Assembly (NCBI GenBank): GCA_022010015.1
Contig: CP091735.1
Location: 744,001-808,000 of the forward strand
Source of the DNA: Clostridium sp.
GTDB lineage: Bacteria; Bacillota_I; Bacilli_A; Acholeplasmatales; Anaeroplasmataceae
Length of the DNA stretch: 64,000 nt
Reading direction: 5' to 3'
Below, in pieces: positions 11,534 through 20,879 of this stretch. The translations under genes and the position numbers were made by a program. The stretch's first letter is position 1, and every line of letters begins with the position of its first letter. The notes beneath the pieces are model-generated. The model did no database searches, was not told where the DNA came from, and worked only from the letters and a program-made list of their open reading frames with translations.

Positions 11534-12129
11534 AAATAGTTCTAATTATAGAATCCAAACCATGTGTATGAAGGTGGAATCTTGCATGGATGATAGACTC
11601 AAAACAGAGCGGTCTAGTTAGATGGATACATTTAACATAGGTCAGTGGAGAGATTATGGTAACATAACCTCAAGAAGCCCTAAAGGGGTTATCTGTGTCT
11701 ATTAGTGCATACTACATATCTTTATAAGTCATAGTTCTTATCGGAGTGGTAATTGACGCCTAAGTAGGAATAAACCTTGTAGCCTAGCCTGGTAAACTAG
11801 TAACTATAAGGAAAGCTAATAACACTTTTTGATGTGATGTCTATAAAAAAGACTATAAGATAAGTTTATAGTGCCATAGGCCAAAGTCAGTAATATACTC
11901 GGCTGCTCTAATAGTGCGGTATTGTATGACATAAAATAAACAAAGTGATTTTGTCTGAACGCTTGGTTTTAGGTTGTGGGTATTAATCCCACCACGGCTT
12001 AGCATGTCTAGGAAGTATATAGATAGCTACTATATGCTCAGACCTAGGCTCCGTGTGGACGAATAATAAATTTATGTAGGGTTGATAGTTGTAGGAAGAA
12101 ATTTCTGGATTCTATAATTAGGACTATTT
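11534..12129 (+). ncRNA. Module A of the large RNA
   Basis: Bases 11534-11557 pair with 12106-12129 in a 24-bp helix with one G-U pair. Inside lie a CCATG/CATGG hairpin (11560-11564 with 11585-11589), a TATG-GTAA-CATA tetraloop hairpin (11655-11666), a GCCTAAGTAGGAATA element (11758-11772) and AGTTGTAGGAA (12087-12097) shortly before the closing strand. Further local stems are evident, for example GTGGGTATTAATCCCAC near 11977. Confidence 0.7.
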
Positions 12130-12144
12130 GGTTAAATAATAAAT

Positions 12145-12665
12145 ATAGCTATAGCGTTATGTAACCTTGTGAAGAGGAATAGCAACCTGCAAGGATGTAG
12201 TTTTGCTTAAAAAAGAATGCGATAATATTTTTGGGAGATATTCTCTTATATTACGTTAGATGGTATGGTAACATAGCATTTAGGATCTAAAAGGAAACAT
12301 TGAAAGCTATAGTGGTGAATATGTACGATGCTAAATCTTAAAACGCGCCGAAGCGACAATAGACGTTCCGGTGGGAAAGAACCTATGAGGGTTTGGCTTT
12401 GCAACCATAAGCCTAGTAGGAATACCAAAATAAGCTTTTTGAGTTGAAGGTTAGTAATAACTGTATAAGACGCGTCTTTAGAGCGAGTAGCCATATCTCA
12501 AAATAAAGAAATCCTGGTGAAAGTTGTAGGAATAAGGCCTATTATAGACTGCAATTGGGTAGACGGCAAACGCCTCGCTAGCTTTGTTTAATCTATCTAC
12601 TATATGGATGAATAAGCAGATATATATATTCATTAAGAAGAAATTCTATATAACGTTATAGCTAT
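12145..12665 (+). ncRNA. Module B of the large RNA
   Basis: Bases 12145-12160 pair with 12650-12665 (16 bp, one G-U). The internal order repeats module A: a CCTTG/CAAGG hairpin (12165-12169 with 12190-12194) whose middle pair is swapped relative to module A, TATG-GTAA-CATA (12264-12275), GCCTAGTAGGAATA (12411-12424) and AGTTGTAGGAA (12522-12532). AAGAAATTCT precedes the closing strand, as AAGAAATTTCT does in module A. Other stems include ACGCGTCTT near 12470 and GACGGCAAACGCCTC near 12561. Confidence 0.65.
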
Positions 12666-12692
12666 GGTTATTGTTTTTTTGTATATTATTGT

Positions 12693-12722
12693 AAAGGACA
12701 TATTAAGGTATGTCCTTTTTTA
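12693..12722 (+). terminator. Terminator of the large RNA
   Basis: A perfect 10-bp stem (12693-12702 with 12709-12718), a six-base loop TTAAGG and a T tract. It directly follows module B. Confidence 0.9.
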
Positions 12723-12962
12723 TTTGTTATAAATATTTAAATTGCTAATAAAAAAATAATACAATAGTTAATCAAGATTTGACTGATGGGAAAATAATTA
12801 TATTAAAGGCAAATGATATAGTTTCAGTATCATTTGATGATGTATTTTTGCTATAAAAGGTAATCGGTTATATCATATATAATATTCATAATACAACCAC
12901 CATATAGACCATTGCTTATGATTAACAATAAAATTTTTAAAAAAATAATTGTTATTAATAAA
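12723..12962. other. Intergenic region with a short unassigned open stretch
   Basis: Between 12772 and 12858 one frame is open for about 28 residues (DLTDGKIIILKANDIVSVSF) without a start codon. It may be the tail of a lost gene. Nothing else is recognisable. Confidence 0.3.
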
Positions 12963-13527
12963 TTATACTATTAGTTCATTAAAGCTAGCAAAGCAGGATC
13001 TACTTAAAATATGCTTAAGCTCATCTATTTTTATTGGAATATCTCCCTTAAGCCATGATAGATATAGCTTGGTGATGCCTGAGGCAAAGAAGGTAGCATA
13101 ATAGTATCTATTTGGTTTAGTTATATGATATGCTCCCTCTAAAATGGTAATAATACCATCGCGAAGGATATTTTCAAAGCACTCTCTAAAATAGGAATAG
13201 GAATCGTTTTGGGCTATTTTTTGGAATAGCTCATAATTATTTAAAATAGTTTTATTTATAACATTGAAAATGTCTTTAATATCATAGCCATTATTTTTCA
13301 ATAATATAATTACTTAGGCTATCATTAAATGTTTTGTTTATATCAAGCATTATTTCATTAATTAAATCTTGAATTGAGCTATAATGAAGGTAAAATGTTT
13401 TTCTTTCAATGTTAGCCTTTAACGCGATTTCTTTAACAGTAATATGAGAAAGATTTTTTTGTTAATAATAGCTCTTTAAAAAAATGTGTTTGATATTTTC
13501 TTTAGTTTTTGTTACTCTTCTATCCAT
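12963..13527 (-). CDS. TetR/AcrR-family regulator (frameshifted)
   Basis: On the reverse strand ATG (13527) follows AAGGAG. The N-terminal helix-turn-helix is clear: MDRRVTKTKENIKH, then HITVKEIALKANIERKTFYL and HYSSIQDLINEI. The C-terminal half (NGYDIKDIFNVINKTI to SWLKGDIPIKIDELKHIL) fits the TetR_C domain of small regulators of about 185 residues. Breaks lie near 13465 and 13300. It diverges from degV with 118 bases between the starts, so the shared region is where it is likely to act. Confidence 0.85.
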
Positions 13528-13553
13528 AATTATACACAGCTCCTTAAATATGA

Positions 13554-13563
13554 GTATTAATAC
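13554..13563. promoter_or_regulatory. Possible TetR operator
   Basis: A 10-bp palindrome GTATTAATAC lies between tetR and degV, 27 bases upstream of the tetR start. It is short, and AT-rich palindromes arise by chance. Confidence 0.25.
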
Positions 13564-13645
13564 ACTTAGTAAAAAAAGTGGTTATTGTAATCCAAGATAT
13601 TATACCATAAAAATACACATATGAGTAATAATATGGAGGAAGTAT

Positions 13646-14516
13646 ATGAACAAATATAATATTTTTCGTTGATTTATCAGCGGATATGACTATAGATTTT
13701 GCTAAGGAGAATGATATTTGCTTTATTCCTATGGAGTATTGCTTAGGTGCTGATTTTAGAAACTGCTAATTATTTAGAATCTGATGAGGATTTAATTACC
13801 TTTTATAATTCACAAAGAAATGGTGATTTAACTAAAAACAACGCAAATTACTCCTTTTTTTCTATGAGGAATTTTTTTAAGAAATATTTAGATAAGGGAA
13901 TTGATATTTTATATTTGCCATTATCAAGTGGCTTATCAAAGACCTATGAGAGTGCTCTTTTAGCTAAAAATAATCTTTTAGAAGAATATCCTAATGCTAA
14001 AATAGAAATTGTTGATTCTCTTGCGGCAACAGGGGGAATTGGTATTTTAACAGAAAAGGCTGTAGAATTTAGAAAAGAGGGCTTAATAATAGAAGAAGCA
14101 AGCTTGAAGCTATGTGAGCTAACTAAAAGAATTAGACATTGGTTTTTAGTTTCGGATTTGAATTATTTAAAGCGTGGGGGAAGAGTATCAGCTACAACCG
14201 CTTTTATTGGTACAGCTTTAAAAATTACGCCTATTTTGGAAATTAACAAGGAAGGTAAGCTTGATACTATAGCTAAAAAAAGAGGAGTTAAAATGGCTGC
14301 TAATCAACTTGTTGAATATTATAAGCAATATCATGATGAAAATGAAAATAGTATTTATATTTGTCATGGCGATAATCCTGAAATTGCTTTTATATGTTAA
14401 AGAAAAAGCTCCTTGAATATAATCCTAATTTAGATATTAAAATTACTTATTTAAGTCCAATTATAGGAGCACATACTGGTCCTGGTATGGTATCTATTTG
14501 TACACTTGGAAAATAA
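13646..14516 (+). CDS. DegV-family fatty-acid-binding protein (frameshifted)
   Basis: About 285 residues, the family norm. DegV proteins bind fatty acids and deliver them to the fatty acid kinase FakA. Landmarks are VDLSADMTIDFAKEN at the start, LPLSSGLSKTYESA near 13917, VDSLAATGGIG near 14010, LVSDLNYLKRGGRVSATTA near 14145, ILEINKEGKLDTIAKKRG, and the lipid-head-binding SPIIGAHTGPG near 14455. GGAGGA precedes ATG 13646. Breaks lie near 13668, 13745 and 14390. The divergent tetR may regulate it. Confidence 0.92.
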
Positions 14517-14583
14517 AAGAAACGTTTCTTTAAGGTGAGCCCTTAAAGTTGGACTTTGTATTAATTAGATATATTGCACATAA

Positions 14584-15075
14584 TTAAAAGGATTGATGTC
14601 TATACATTGTAGGCGTTAATCCTTTTAATTTTGTAGTAATTCTTTTATTATTGTAATATTCTATATATTCCTGCATCGCTTGTTCAATGTCATCTAATGA
14701 TTTAAACTCATATTCATGCCTATAAAACATTTCATTTTTCATTGTGCCAAAGAATATTTCAATTACACAATTATCATAACAGTTACCTTTTCTAGACATA
14801 CTTTGTCTAATTCCTTTTTTAGATAATCTTTCTCTATATTGTTTTATTTGATATTGCCATCCTTGATAAGAATGAAATATTAATTCATCTAAATTTTTAT
14901 GCTTCTTTTAAATGCTATATTTAACATATCTTGGACTTGTTTAAAATTAGGTGAATGAGATATTACATAGGATACAATTTCTCTATTATGGACATCTATA
15001 ATAGGGAATAAATAAAACGTACCTGCAGCTATATGAAATTTTGATACATCAGTACTCCAAATTTGATTCAATGCT
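14584..15075 (-). pseudogene. IS3-family transposase, 5'-truncated remnant
   Basis: The C-terminal DDE integrase half of an IS3/IS150 OrfB on the reverse strand. NQIWSTDVSKFHIAAG carries the first catalytic Asp, IIDVHNREIVSYVIS the second, and SRKGNCYDNCVIEIFFGTMKNE contains the Glu (positions 14720-14799). The two halves are in different frames near 14800-14900. The N-terminal HTH part and orfA are missing: homology stops at 15075, where a DUF4143 fragment starts. The sequence GTTGGACTTT near 14548 may be part of one terminal repeat. Confidence 0.85.
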
Positions 15076-15077
15076 GT

Positions 15078-15510
15078 AGTATTAAAGTTTCTTTCGTAAT
15101 ATGTCTTGTTATGCCAACAATTTCTTTTGTCGAGGTAATATTAGGATTAGCAAGAGAAAATAATATAGATTTATATGTTGCTGACTCAAATTCTAAAATG
15201 CTATCTAGTGATATTGTTACTGAATTTAGAGATAAGGCAACAAATATTTCAATAAGACCTTTGTCGTTTGAAGAATTTTTTTATTTAAAGGTGGTTCGAA
15301 AAATGATGCTGTATATGAATATATGATGTATGGTGGTTTGCCGCTTGCTGTATTAAAGGATGAAGATGGAAAAAAAGGAATATTTAAAAAGTCTATTTGA
15401 AACAACATATATAAGTGAAATTTTTAGAGCATAATAAGCTTTCTAAAATAGAAGCTTTAGAGGAACTTTGTATGATTATTAGTCAAGGATGTGGAGACAA
15501 ATTTTTTTAA
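15078..15510 (+). pseudogene. ATPase with DUF4143, internal fragment
   Basis: A piece of an AAA_14/DUF4143 ATPase. LYVADSNSKMLSSDIVTEFR matches the sensor region TGSNSKLLS. SIRPLSFEEFF, YEYMMYGGLPLAVLKDEDGK and KSLFETTYISEIF follow with breaks near 15290, 15370 and 15420. Walker A and the C-terminal nuclease-like domain are absent. It abuts the truncated IS3 element, so insertion and deletion probably destroyed an intact gene. Confidence 0.75.
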
Positions 15511-15605
15511 ATTTTCGCAGAAAATTTCCCAAAGAAATAGACTGGCAATCTAGCAATAAAATGGAAAATGTGATACAATAAAGTTATCTAAAGGAGTTGG
15601 TAATT

Positions 15606-15644
15606 ATGCTATTACAAATATTCCAACTTAATATTAAAAATTAA
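15606..15644 (+). CDS. Candidate 12-residue leader peptide
   Basis: ATG at 15606 follows AAAGGAG by nine bases and encodes MLLQIFQLNIKN. The stop codon lies inside the left arm of a strong terminator. An extended -10 (TGATACAAT, 15571-15579) lies just upstream. The layout of promoter, leader ORF and terminator followed 30 bases later by a gene resembles attenuation control. No partner antiterminator was found, so this is tentative. Confidence 0.35.
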   Translation: MLLQIFQLNIKN

Positions 15645-15676
15645 GCCTTATCGCTAAAATGTGGTAAGGCTTTTTA
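15643..15676 (+). terminator. Terminator/attenuator before the DUF1016 gene
   Basis: A 12-bp stem (15643-15654 with 15661-15672, two G-U pairs), a six-base loop TAAAAT and a T tract. It ends 31 bases before the ATG of the nuclease-like gene. Confidence 0.8.
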
Positions 15677-15706
15677 TATTTTTGAGAAAAAGAGGAATAA
15701 AATACT

Positions 15707-16642
15707 ATGACTAAAACAAAAATAACAATTATTGAGAAAGATTATTTAACAGATTTAAACATAATCAAAGAAACCATTAGAAACTAACCAAAATAAGGCA
15801 ATGGTTGTTGTTAATAGCGCAATGATAATGACCTATTATGAAATAGGTACTATCATTAATCAAAGAAAGAGATGGGGAAACAAATATATTGAAAGATTAT
15901 CAAATGATCTAAAAAGAATATGGTAAAGGATATTCAATTTCTAATTTGAAATATATGCTGCAATTTGCAAATGAATTTACAATTAATGAAATTAGCCACC
16001 AAGTTGGTGGCCATATTCCTTGGAGAACAATAATTGAGATTATGCAAAAAAATCAAATTCTCATGAAGAAATGATATGGTATATTAACCAAACTCATAAA
16101 AATGGTTGGTCAAGAAGTATGGTATTAAATCAGATAGCTATGAAATCATATGAAAGAAGCTTAATAAGTCCTACAACTACTGAGACAGTTGTTTCTTCTA
16201 ATGATTTAACTAATGAGTTATTTAAGGATACCTATGTATTTGATTTTTTTAGATAAAGAAAAAGATAAAAGCAGAGAAGGATTTAAAAAAATCAAATGAT
16301 AGATAATATTATTAAGTTTTTTTACAAGAATCAGGTCCTGGATTCACATTAGCAGGTAAGGAATATAAACTAACCACTCCTACAGGTAAAGATTTCTATA
16401 TTGATTTATTAATGTATCATACAAAGATACATGCTTATGTAGTGATTGAAGTTAAGATAGGTGAATTTGATCCTAAAGATATAGGACAATTGGAGTTTTA
16501 TGTTAATGCTATTGATGATCTTGAAAAGACTGATATTGATAATGATACTATAGGATTACTATTGTGTAAAGATGCAGATAGATATGTTGCTGAAACTACA
16601 TTAAAGAAAAATCATCTATCACTAGGTATATCAAAAATATAA
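15707..16642 (+). CDS. DUF1016 (YhcG-type) PD-(D/E)XK nuclease-domain protein (frameshifted)
   Basis: About 310 residues; the family is usually near 340. The N-terminal winged-helix domain gives AMVVVNSAMIMTYYEIGTII, then KYMLQFANEFTINE and HIPWRTIIEIMQK. The C-terminal nuclease domain has ESGPGFTLAGKEY, FYIDLLMYH (catalytic Asp) and AYVVIEVKIGEF (the E-x-K motif), then DTIGLLLCKDADRYVAE. AGAGG precedes the ATG. Breaks lie near 15787, 15910, 16050 and 16300. The last residues GISKYKL run into an ABC-transporter fragment, so the tail may be lost. Homologs lie in mobile or restriction regions; their role is not settled. Confidence 0.8.
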
Positions 16643-16820
16643 GCTTATTAGGAATAAAACCGTTTTGATCATTGCGCATAGAATGCGTAGCGTTGATGGC
16701 GCTAATGATATTGTTGTTTTAAAGGATGGTAGTGTTTGTGAAATGTGAACACCAGAGGAATTAGCTAAATAAAATGAGGTTTATAAGCATATGCATGATA
16801 TACAAAAAAATATCGGTTGA
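16643..16820 (+). pseudogene. ABC exporter ATPase, C-terminal fragment
   Basis: The last 55 residues of an ABC transporter nucleotide-binding domain: KTVLIIAHRMRSV (H-loop His), then DIVVLKDGSVCEM and TPEELAK, EVYKHMHDIQKNIG. A TGA at 16746 stands where Gly is expected (GTPEEL). It is a nonsense change outside any homopolymer run. A TAA at 16771 is a second stop. No Walker motifs remain. It is joined directly to the DUF1016 gene. Confidence 0.8.
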
Positions 16821-16862
16821 TTGGAAATATTAAAAGTTAGTCTAAGGCTTACTTTTTGTATT

Positions 16863-16890
16863 TTTCAATTAAACAATAGTAATGTATAAT
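16863..16890 (+). promoter_or_regulatory. Promoter of the feo operon
   Basis: A consensus TATAAT at 16885-16890 lies 31 bases before the feoB start. The matching -35 (TTTCAA, 16863-16868, 16-base spacer) is weak. No Fur-box palindrome was recognised. Confidence 0.45.
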
Positions 16891-16920
16891 ATAGGTAGTT
16901 AGATTTTTTTGAGGTGTATT

Positions 16921-19300
16921 ATGGAAGAAAAAGTATATTCTTTAAATGAACTACCTATTGGTTCATCAGCTACAATTATCACTGTTAATGGTAGTGGTGC
17001 ATTAAGACAACATTTCTTAGATATGGGCTTAATTCCAGGAGCTGTTGTTACCTTGGAGAAGCTTGCTCCTATGGGTGATCCTATGGAGCTTAGAATTCAT
17101 GGCTATGAGCTTACTCTAAGAGTAGATGACGCTAAAAATATTGGCATATCTAAGCCATTTATTTTAAAAGAAGAGCCTAAGGAAAATATTAAAATTGATA
17201 ATCAAGACCACCCAGGACTTGGTGAAGGTGGAAGGTATCATCTAAAGGAAAATGAAAATCCTTTGGCTAAGGATAAGGTTTTAAAGTTTGCATTAGTTGG
17301 TAATCAAAATTGTGGTAAGACTACTTTGTTTAATTGTTTAACTGGTGAGAATCAGCATGTTGGTAATTTCCCAGGTGTTACTGTTGATAAAAAGGATGGT
17401 AGAATAAAGAATTATGAAAATACCATTGTTACGGATTTGCCTGGTATTTATTCCTTGTCTCCATATAGCGATGAAGAAATTGTTTCAAGAAAATTTATTT
17501 TAGAGTCTAAGCCTAAGGCTATTATTAATATTGTTGATGCGACAAATATTGAGAGAAATCTTTATTTGACTCTTCAATTAATGGAGCTTGATATACCAAT
17601 GACTTTAGCTTTGAATATGATGGATGAGCTAACAGGCAATGGTGGTTATATTGATGTTAATAGAATGGAGGAAATGCTTGGTATACCAGTAGTACCAATT
17701 AGTGCTAAAAAGAATGAGGGTGTATCAGAGCTTGTTAGTCATAGTGTTCACGTTGCCTATTATCAGGAGAAGCCTATGGTTAATGATTTTTGTGATGAAT
17801 TTGATCATAATGGTGCTGTCCATCGTGCTATTCATGGTATAATGTATTTAATTGAGGATCATGCTAAGGCCGCAGGTATTCCTTTAAGATTTGCTTCGAC
17901 TAAGGTTATTGAAGGGGATAAGATTGTTATTGAGGCTTTAAAGCTAAGCCAAAATGAACAAGAAATGATTGAGCATATTGTTGTTCAAATGGAGGATGAG
18001 CGTGGTCTTGATCGTAGTGCTGCTATTGCTGATATGAGATATCACTATATTGAAAAGGTATGTGATTTATGCGTTATAAAGCCTCATGAGTCAAAGGAGC
18101 ATGTAAGAAGTAAGAAAATTGATAAAATATTAACTGGTAAATATACTGCTATCCCAATGTTTATATTAATATTAGGCCTTGTTTTCTTTTTGACATTCAA
18201 TGTAATTGGTAAATGCCTACAGGATTTATTAAGCCTTGGTGTTGATAGCTTAACTAAGGTGATTGCAAGCTCATTTATTAAATGGAATGTTGAACCAGTA
18301 ATTAATTCGTTAGTTGTTGATGGTATTTTAACAGGAATTGGTAGTGTTATATCATTTATGCCTATTATTATTGTTTTATTCTTTTTTTCTTATCTATTTT
18401 TAGAGGATTCTGGGTATATGGCTCGTGTTGCCTTTGTAATGGACAAGCTTTTAAGAAAGATTGGTTTATCTGGTAAATCAATTGTTCCACTTTTAATGGG
18501 CTTTGGTTGTACTGTTCCTGGTGTTATGTCAACAAGAACCTTATCGTCTGATCGTGATCGAAAAATGACAATTATGCTAACTCCATTTATGAGCTGCTCT
18601 GCTAAGCTTCCTATTTATAGCTTTTTAGCTTCCTTGTTTTTTAAGCAATATGCTTGGCTAGTGATGATTTCATTATATGTTATTGGTATTTTGATTGGTA
18701 TTTTAGTAGCCTTTTATTGCCAAAAAAATTCTTCTCTCCGGGGGGAGCTGTTCCTTTTTGTAAGGGAGCTTCCTAATTATCGTAGGCCAACTATGAAGAA
18801 TGTTTTTTTGAGTTATTAAAGGATAAAGTTATTGATTTCTTAAAAAGAGCCTTTTGGTATTATTTTTAATTGCTACTATTGCTATTTGGTTTTTTTACAA
18901 TCATTTAATTTTTAGATTTGAGCTTGTTAGTGATTCTAAGGATAGTATGCTTGCGGTTATTGCTGGTGGAATTGCCCCTATATTTAAGCCTCTTGGCTTT
19001 GGCGATTATCGTATTGTCACAGGTTTAATTTCTGGTGTTCTTGCTAAAGAAGGTGTTGTTTCAACATTAATGGTTTTATTTGGTAGTAAGGATGCAATAC
19101 TTGCCTTTATTAATCCTTATGGTGCCTTCTGCTTATTAATATTTTGTTTATTATATACACCATGTGTTGCTGCTCTTGCCTCAATTAAACGTGAGCTTGG
19201 TCGCAAATATATGTTCTTTACAGTCTTTTTCCAATTAGGAATTGCTTATATATTTGCAGGAATCTTTAGCTTGATTTTTCATATAATAGGAGTAATGTAG
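16921..19300 (+). CDS. feoB: FeoA-FeoB fusion ferrous iron transporter (frameshifted once or twice)
   Basis: The main Fe(II) uptake GTPase, about 790 residues. Residues 1-75 form an SH3-like FeoA domain (SLNELPIGSSATIITVN). The G domain has GNQNCGKTTLFN (G1), NFPGVTV (G2), DLPGIYSLSPYS (G3), LNMMDEL (G4) and ISAKKNEGVSEL (G5). Membrane helices start at 18150 with Gate motifs GFGCTVPGVMSTR and MSCSAKLPIY (pore Cys), then after a break near 18800 AGGIAPIFKPLGFGDYR and YTPCVAALASIKRELG (second Gate Cys). GAGGTG precedes ATG 16921. The break lies near an unusual GGGGG run at 18739 and an A/T run at 18806. The FeoB-associated small protein follows. Confidence 0.95.
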
Positions 19301-19439
19301 ATGAATTTAGCATCATGGATTATTTTTAAGTATTATTTTAGTAATTGTAATTATTGCCATAATAATTATAATTAAAAAAACGAAGGAAAAATGCTCCTGC
19401 TGTAATAAGAATTGTAGCTGTTGTAAAAAGAATAAATAA
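19301..19439 (+). CDS. FeoB-associated Cys-rich membrane protein (one frameshift)
   Basis: ATG overlaps the feoB stop region (TAGATG). The sequence reads MNLASWIIFL, one long hydrophobic helix, then KEKCSCCNKNCSCCKKNK with six Cys, the FeoB-associated Cys-rich family (about 45 residues). One extra T near 19325 breaks the frame. It is thought to assist Fe(II) uptake at the membrane; the mechanism is unproven. Confidence 0.85.
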
Positions 19440-19499
19440 GGATTGAGTTTATTAACTTAGGAGAAAAAAAGTTAATACTATCATACAAAATTTAATTAT

Positions 19500-19822
19500 A
19501 TTTAGGATTATCTTGGTGAATATTTTTCATTATATTCGTCAAACTATTAGTAAATAGAAATTAAAAAAATTCCAAGAAATAAAATTGTTATAGCCTCTAA
19601 GGTATATTTTAATGAAGGTAAGCTTGGTGGTGAAGCAATTAAAAGAGAAATAGAAAAAGACTCTAAATAATTTACAAATTGACTATTTAGAATTCATCGA
19701 TTTGATTATGATACTCCCATTGAGGAGACAATGAGAGCCTTAAATGATCTTGTTATTAGTGGTAAGGTTAGAGCTATTGGTGCTTCAGCAATGTATGTCT
19801 ATCAATATTTGGAGTTACTTTA
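19500..19822 (+). pseudogene. Aldo/keto reductase fragment
   Basis: The sequence RNKIVIASKVYFNEGKL, then IDYLEFIHRFDYDTPIEET and ALNDLVISGKVRAIGASAM matches the middle of an aldo/keto reductase barrel, with the substrate-side HRWDYDTPIEET motif. The N-terminal catalytic Tyr region and the C-terminal NADPH-binding part are absent. It stops at YLEL near 19822, where DUF4143 homology starts. Confidence 0.8.
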
Positions 19823-20270
19823 GCTCAAACACCTTCAATTCCAATAGGAAGCATTAGGAAGGTAAGAATGTTTCCATTAGATTTTGAGGAGTTCTTATAT
19901 GCAAATGGAGTAAATGAATTTGCTATAGAAATAATGAAAAGAAAGTATTTAAATTATGAATGTTTAGATGAAGCAACGCATAATAAAATTATGAATTTAT
20001 TTAAAAAAATATTTAATTGTTGGTGGCCTACCAGATGCCGTTAATTGCTTCATAGCAGAAAAAGAATGTTCAAAAAAATTAGAGAGATTCAAAGTAAAAT
20101 TCATGAGTATTATGCTGCTGATGCAGCAAAATATGATAAGCAAAAATAAGCTTAAAATAACGAAAATTTATGACCTTGTTCCTTCCAATATGGAAAATAA
20201 AAAAAGAAACGAGTTATTGTAAAGGATATTAAATCAAAAAAAGTGAAAGACTTTTTAATGATTATAATGA
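19823..20270 (+). pseudogene. DUF4143 ATPase fragment
   Basis: PSIPIGSIRKVRMFPLDFEE and FLYANGVNEFAIEIM match the stretch after Walker B in AAA_14/DUF4143 ATPases. LIVGGLPDAVNCFI and IHEYYAADAAKYDKQNKLKI follow across breaks near 20010 and 20075. The N-terminal P-loop part is missing, and homology fades near 20270. It is fused head-on to the aldo/keto reductase piece. Confidence 0.75.
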
Positions 20271-20481
20271 TGAATATAACATAAATTTTTGGTTATGTAT
20301 TTTTCTAATGAAAGAACGATTAAAAGAAAAAGAAAAAAACAATATATTTACCAATATATTATGTAATGTTTTTTTATAGATTGATTAAATGTAGGGAATT
20401 TCTAATATTTTAGGAATTTCTTCTTTTTTTATTTAAAAAGTAATACTATCATCAATTAAATAGATATTTTTAAATTTTTTT
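20271..20481. other. Spacer in the fragment region
   Basis: AT-rich with poly-T runs (near 20420) and no recognisable gene. It separates two gene fragments. Confidence 0.4.
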
Positions 20482-20660
20482 ATTTAATGCAAATATTTCT
20501 ATTGGTGGTGATTCTGATACTCTAACTGCCATAAGTATGGCTATTGCTGAGGCCTATTATAAGCAAATACCAACTGATTTAATGGCTATTATTTATGAAA
20601 AAAATTACCATCTGATATGCTTAATATCTTAAAAAAATTGTGAAAAAAAGCTGAAATTAT
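20482..20660 (+). pseudogene. ADP-ribosylglycohydrolase C-terminal fragment
   Basis: FNANISIGGDSDTLTAISMA and IAEAYYKQIPTDLMAIIYE match the C-terminal metal-binding GGDSDT motif of DraG/ARH-type ADP-ribosylglycohydrolases, which remove ADP-ribose from proteins. Only about 60 residues remain; the N-terminal metal ligands are gone. A macro-domain gene lies 1.3 kb downstream. Confidence 0.75.
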
Positions 20661-20732
20661 AACTTTTTATGTAAAATTTACAACAAATCTATCTAAAAAA
20701 ATATGATAAAAATAAAAAAAGTAAATAAAAAA

Positions 20733-20856
20733 ATGATTCATATTCTAGTGAGTTCTATAAGCTAATCCCTTTAGTTTTTAAGTTTAAGATATTTATAAAC
20801 TCATTAATAAATACTTTAATTTTTTTCATAATGCTTGTAGGATTCATTAGTGCATG
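20733..20856 (+). pseudogene. Membrane protein remnant
   Basis: An open stretch of about 42 residues (YKLIPLVFKFKIFINSLINT, then a hydrophobic tail ending MLVGFISA). It has no clear start, so it is probably the end of a lost membrane protein. Confidence 0.3.
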
Positions 20857-20879
20857 AATTGTTAGAATGGGTGGAAGAA

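Larger units (their letters stand above)
11517..12722 (+). ncRNA. Large two-module structured noncoding RNA
   Basis: A 1.2-kb unit with its own -10 box and strong terminator. Stops litter all forward frames, and it has more G+C than the flanks. It is dense in hairpins, including GNRA-capped ones. Two long-range helices close two successive modules (11534-12129 and about 12145-12665). The modules share motifs in the same order with compensatory changes, evidence that structure is what is kept. Size and ornate folding recall the large bacterial RNA classes ROOL, GOLLD and OLE, but I cannot match any consensus from memory. No group II intron domain V, RNase P core or rRNA motif was seen. Confidence 0.8.

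Noticed and set aside
12246..12494. An 82-codon open frame on the reverse strand inside the large RNA
   Set aside because: It has no ribosome site or protein-like composition and spans several RNA hairpins of module B; an antisense shadow of structured RNA.
11517..12722. Group II intron, RNase P RNA or rRNA fragment as the identity of the large RNA
   Set aside because: I saw no domain V-like 34-base hairpin, no intron-encoded protein, no RNase P core and no rRNA motif.
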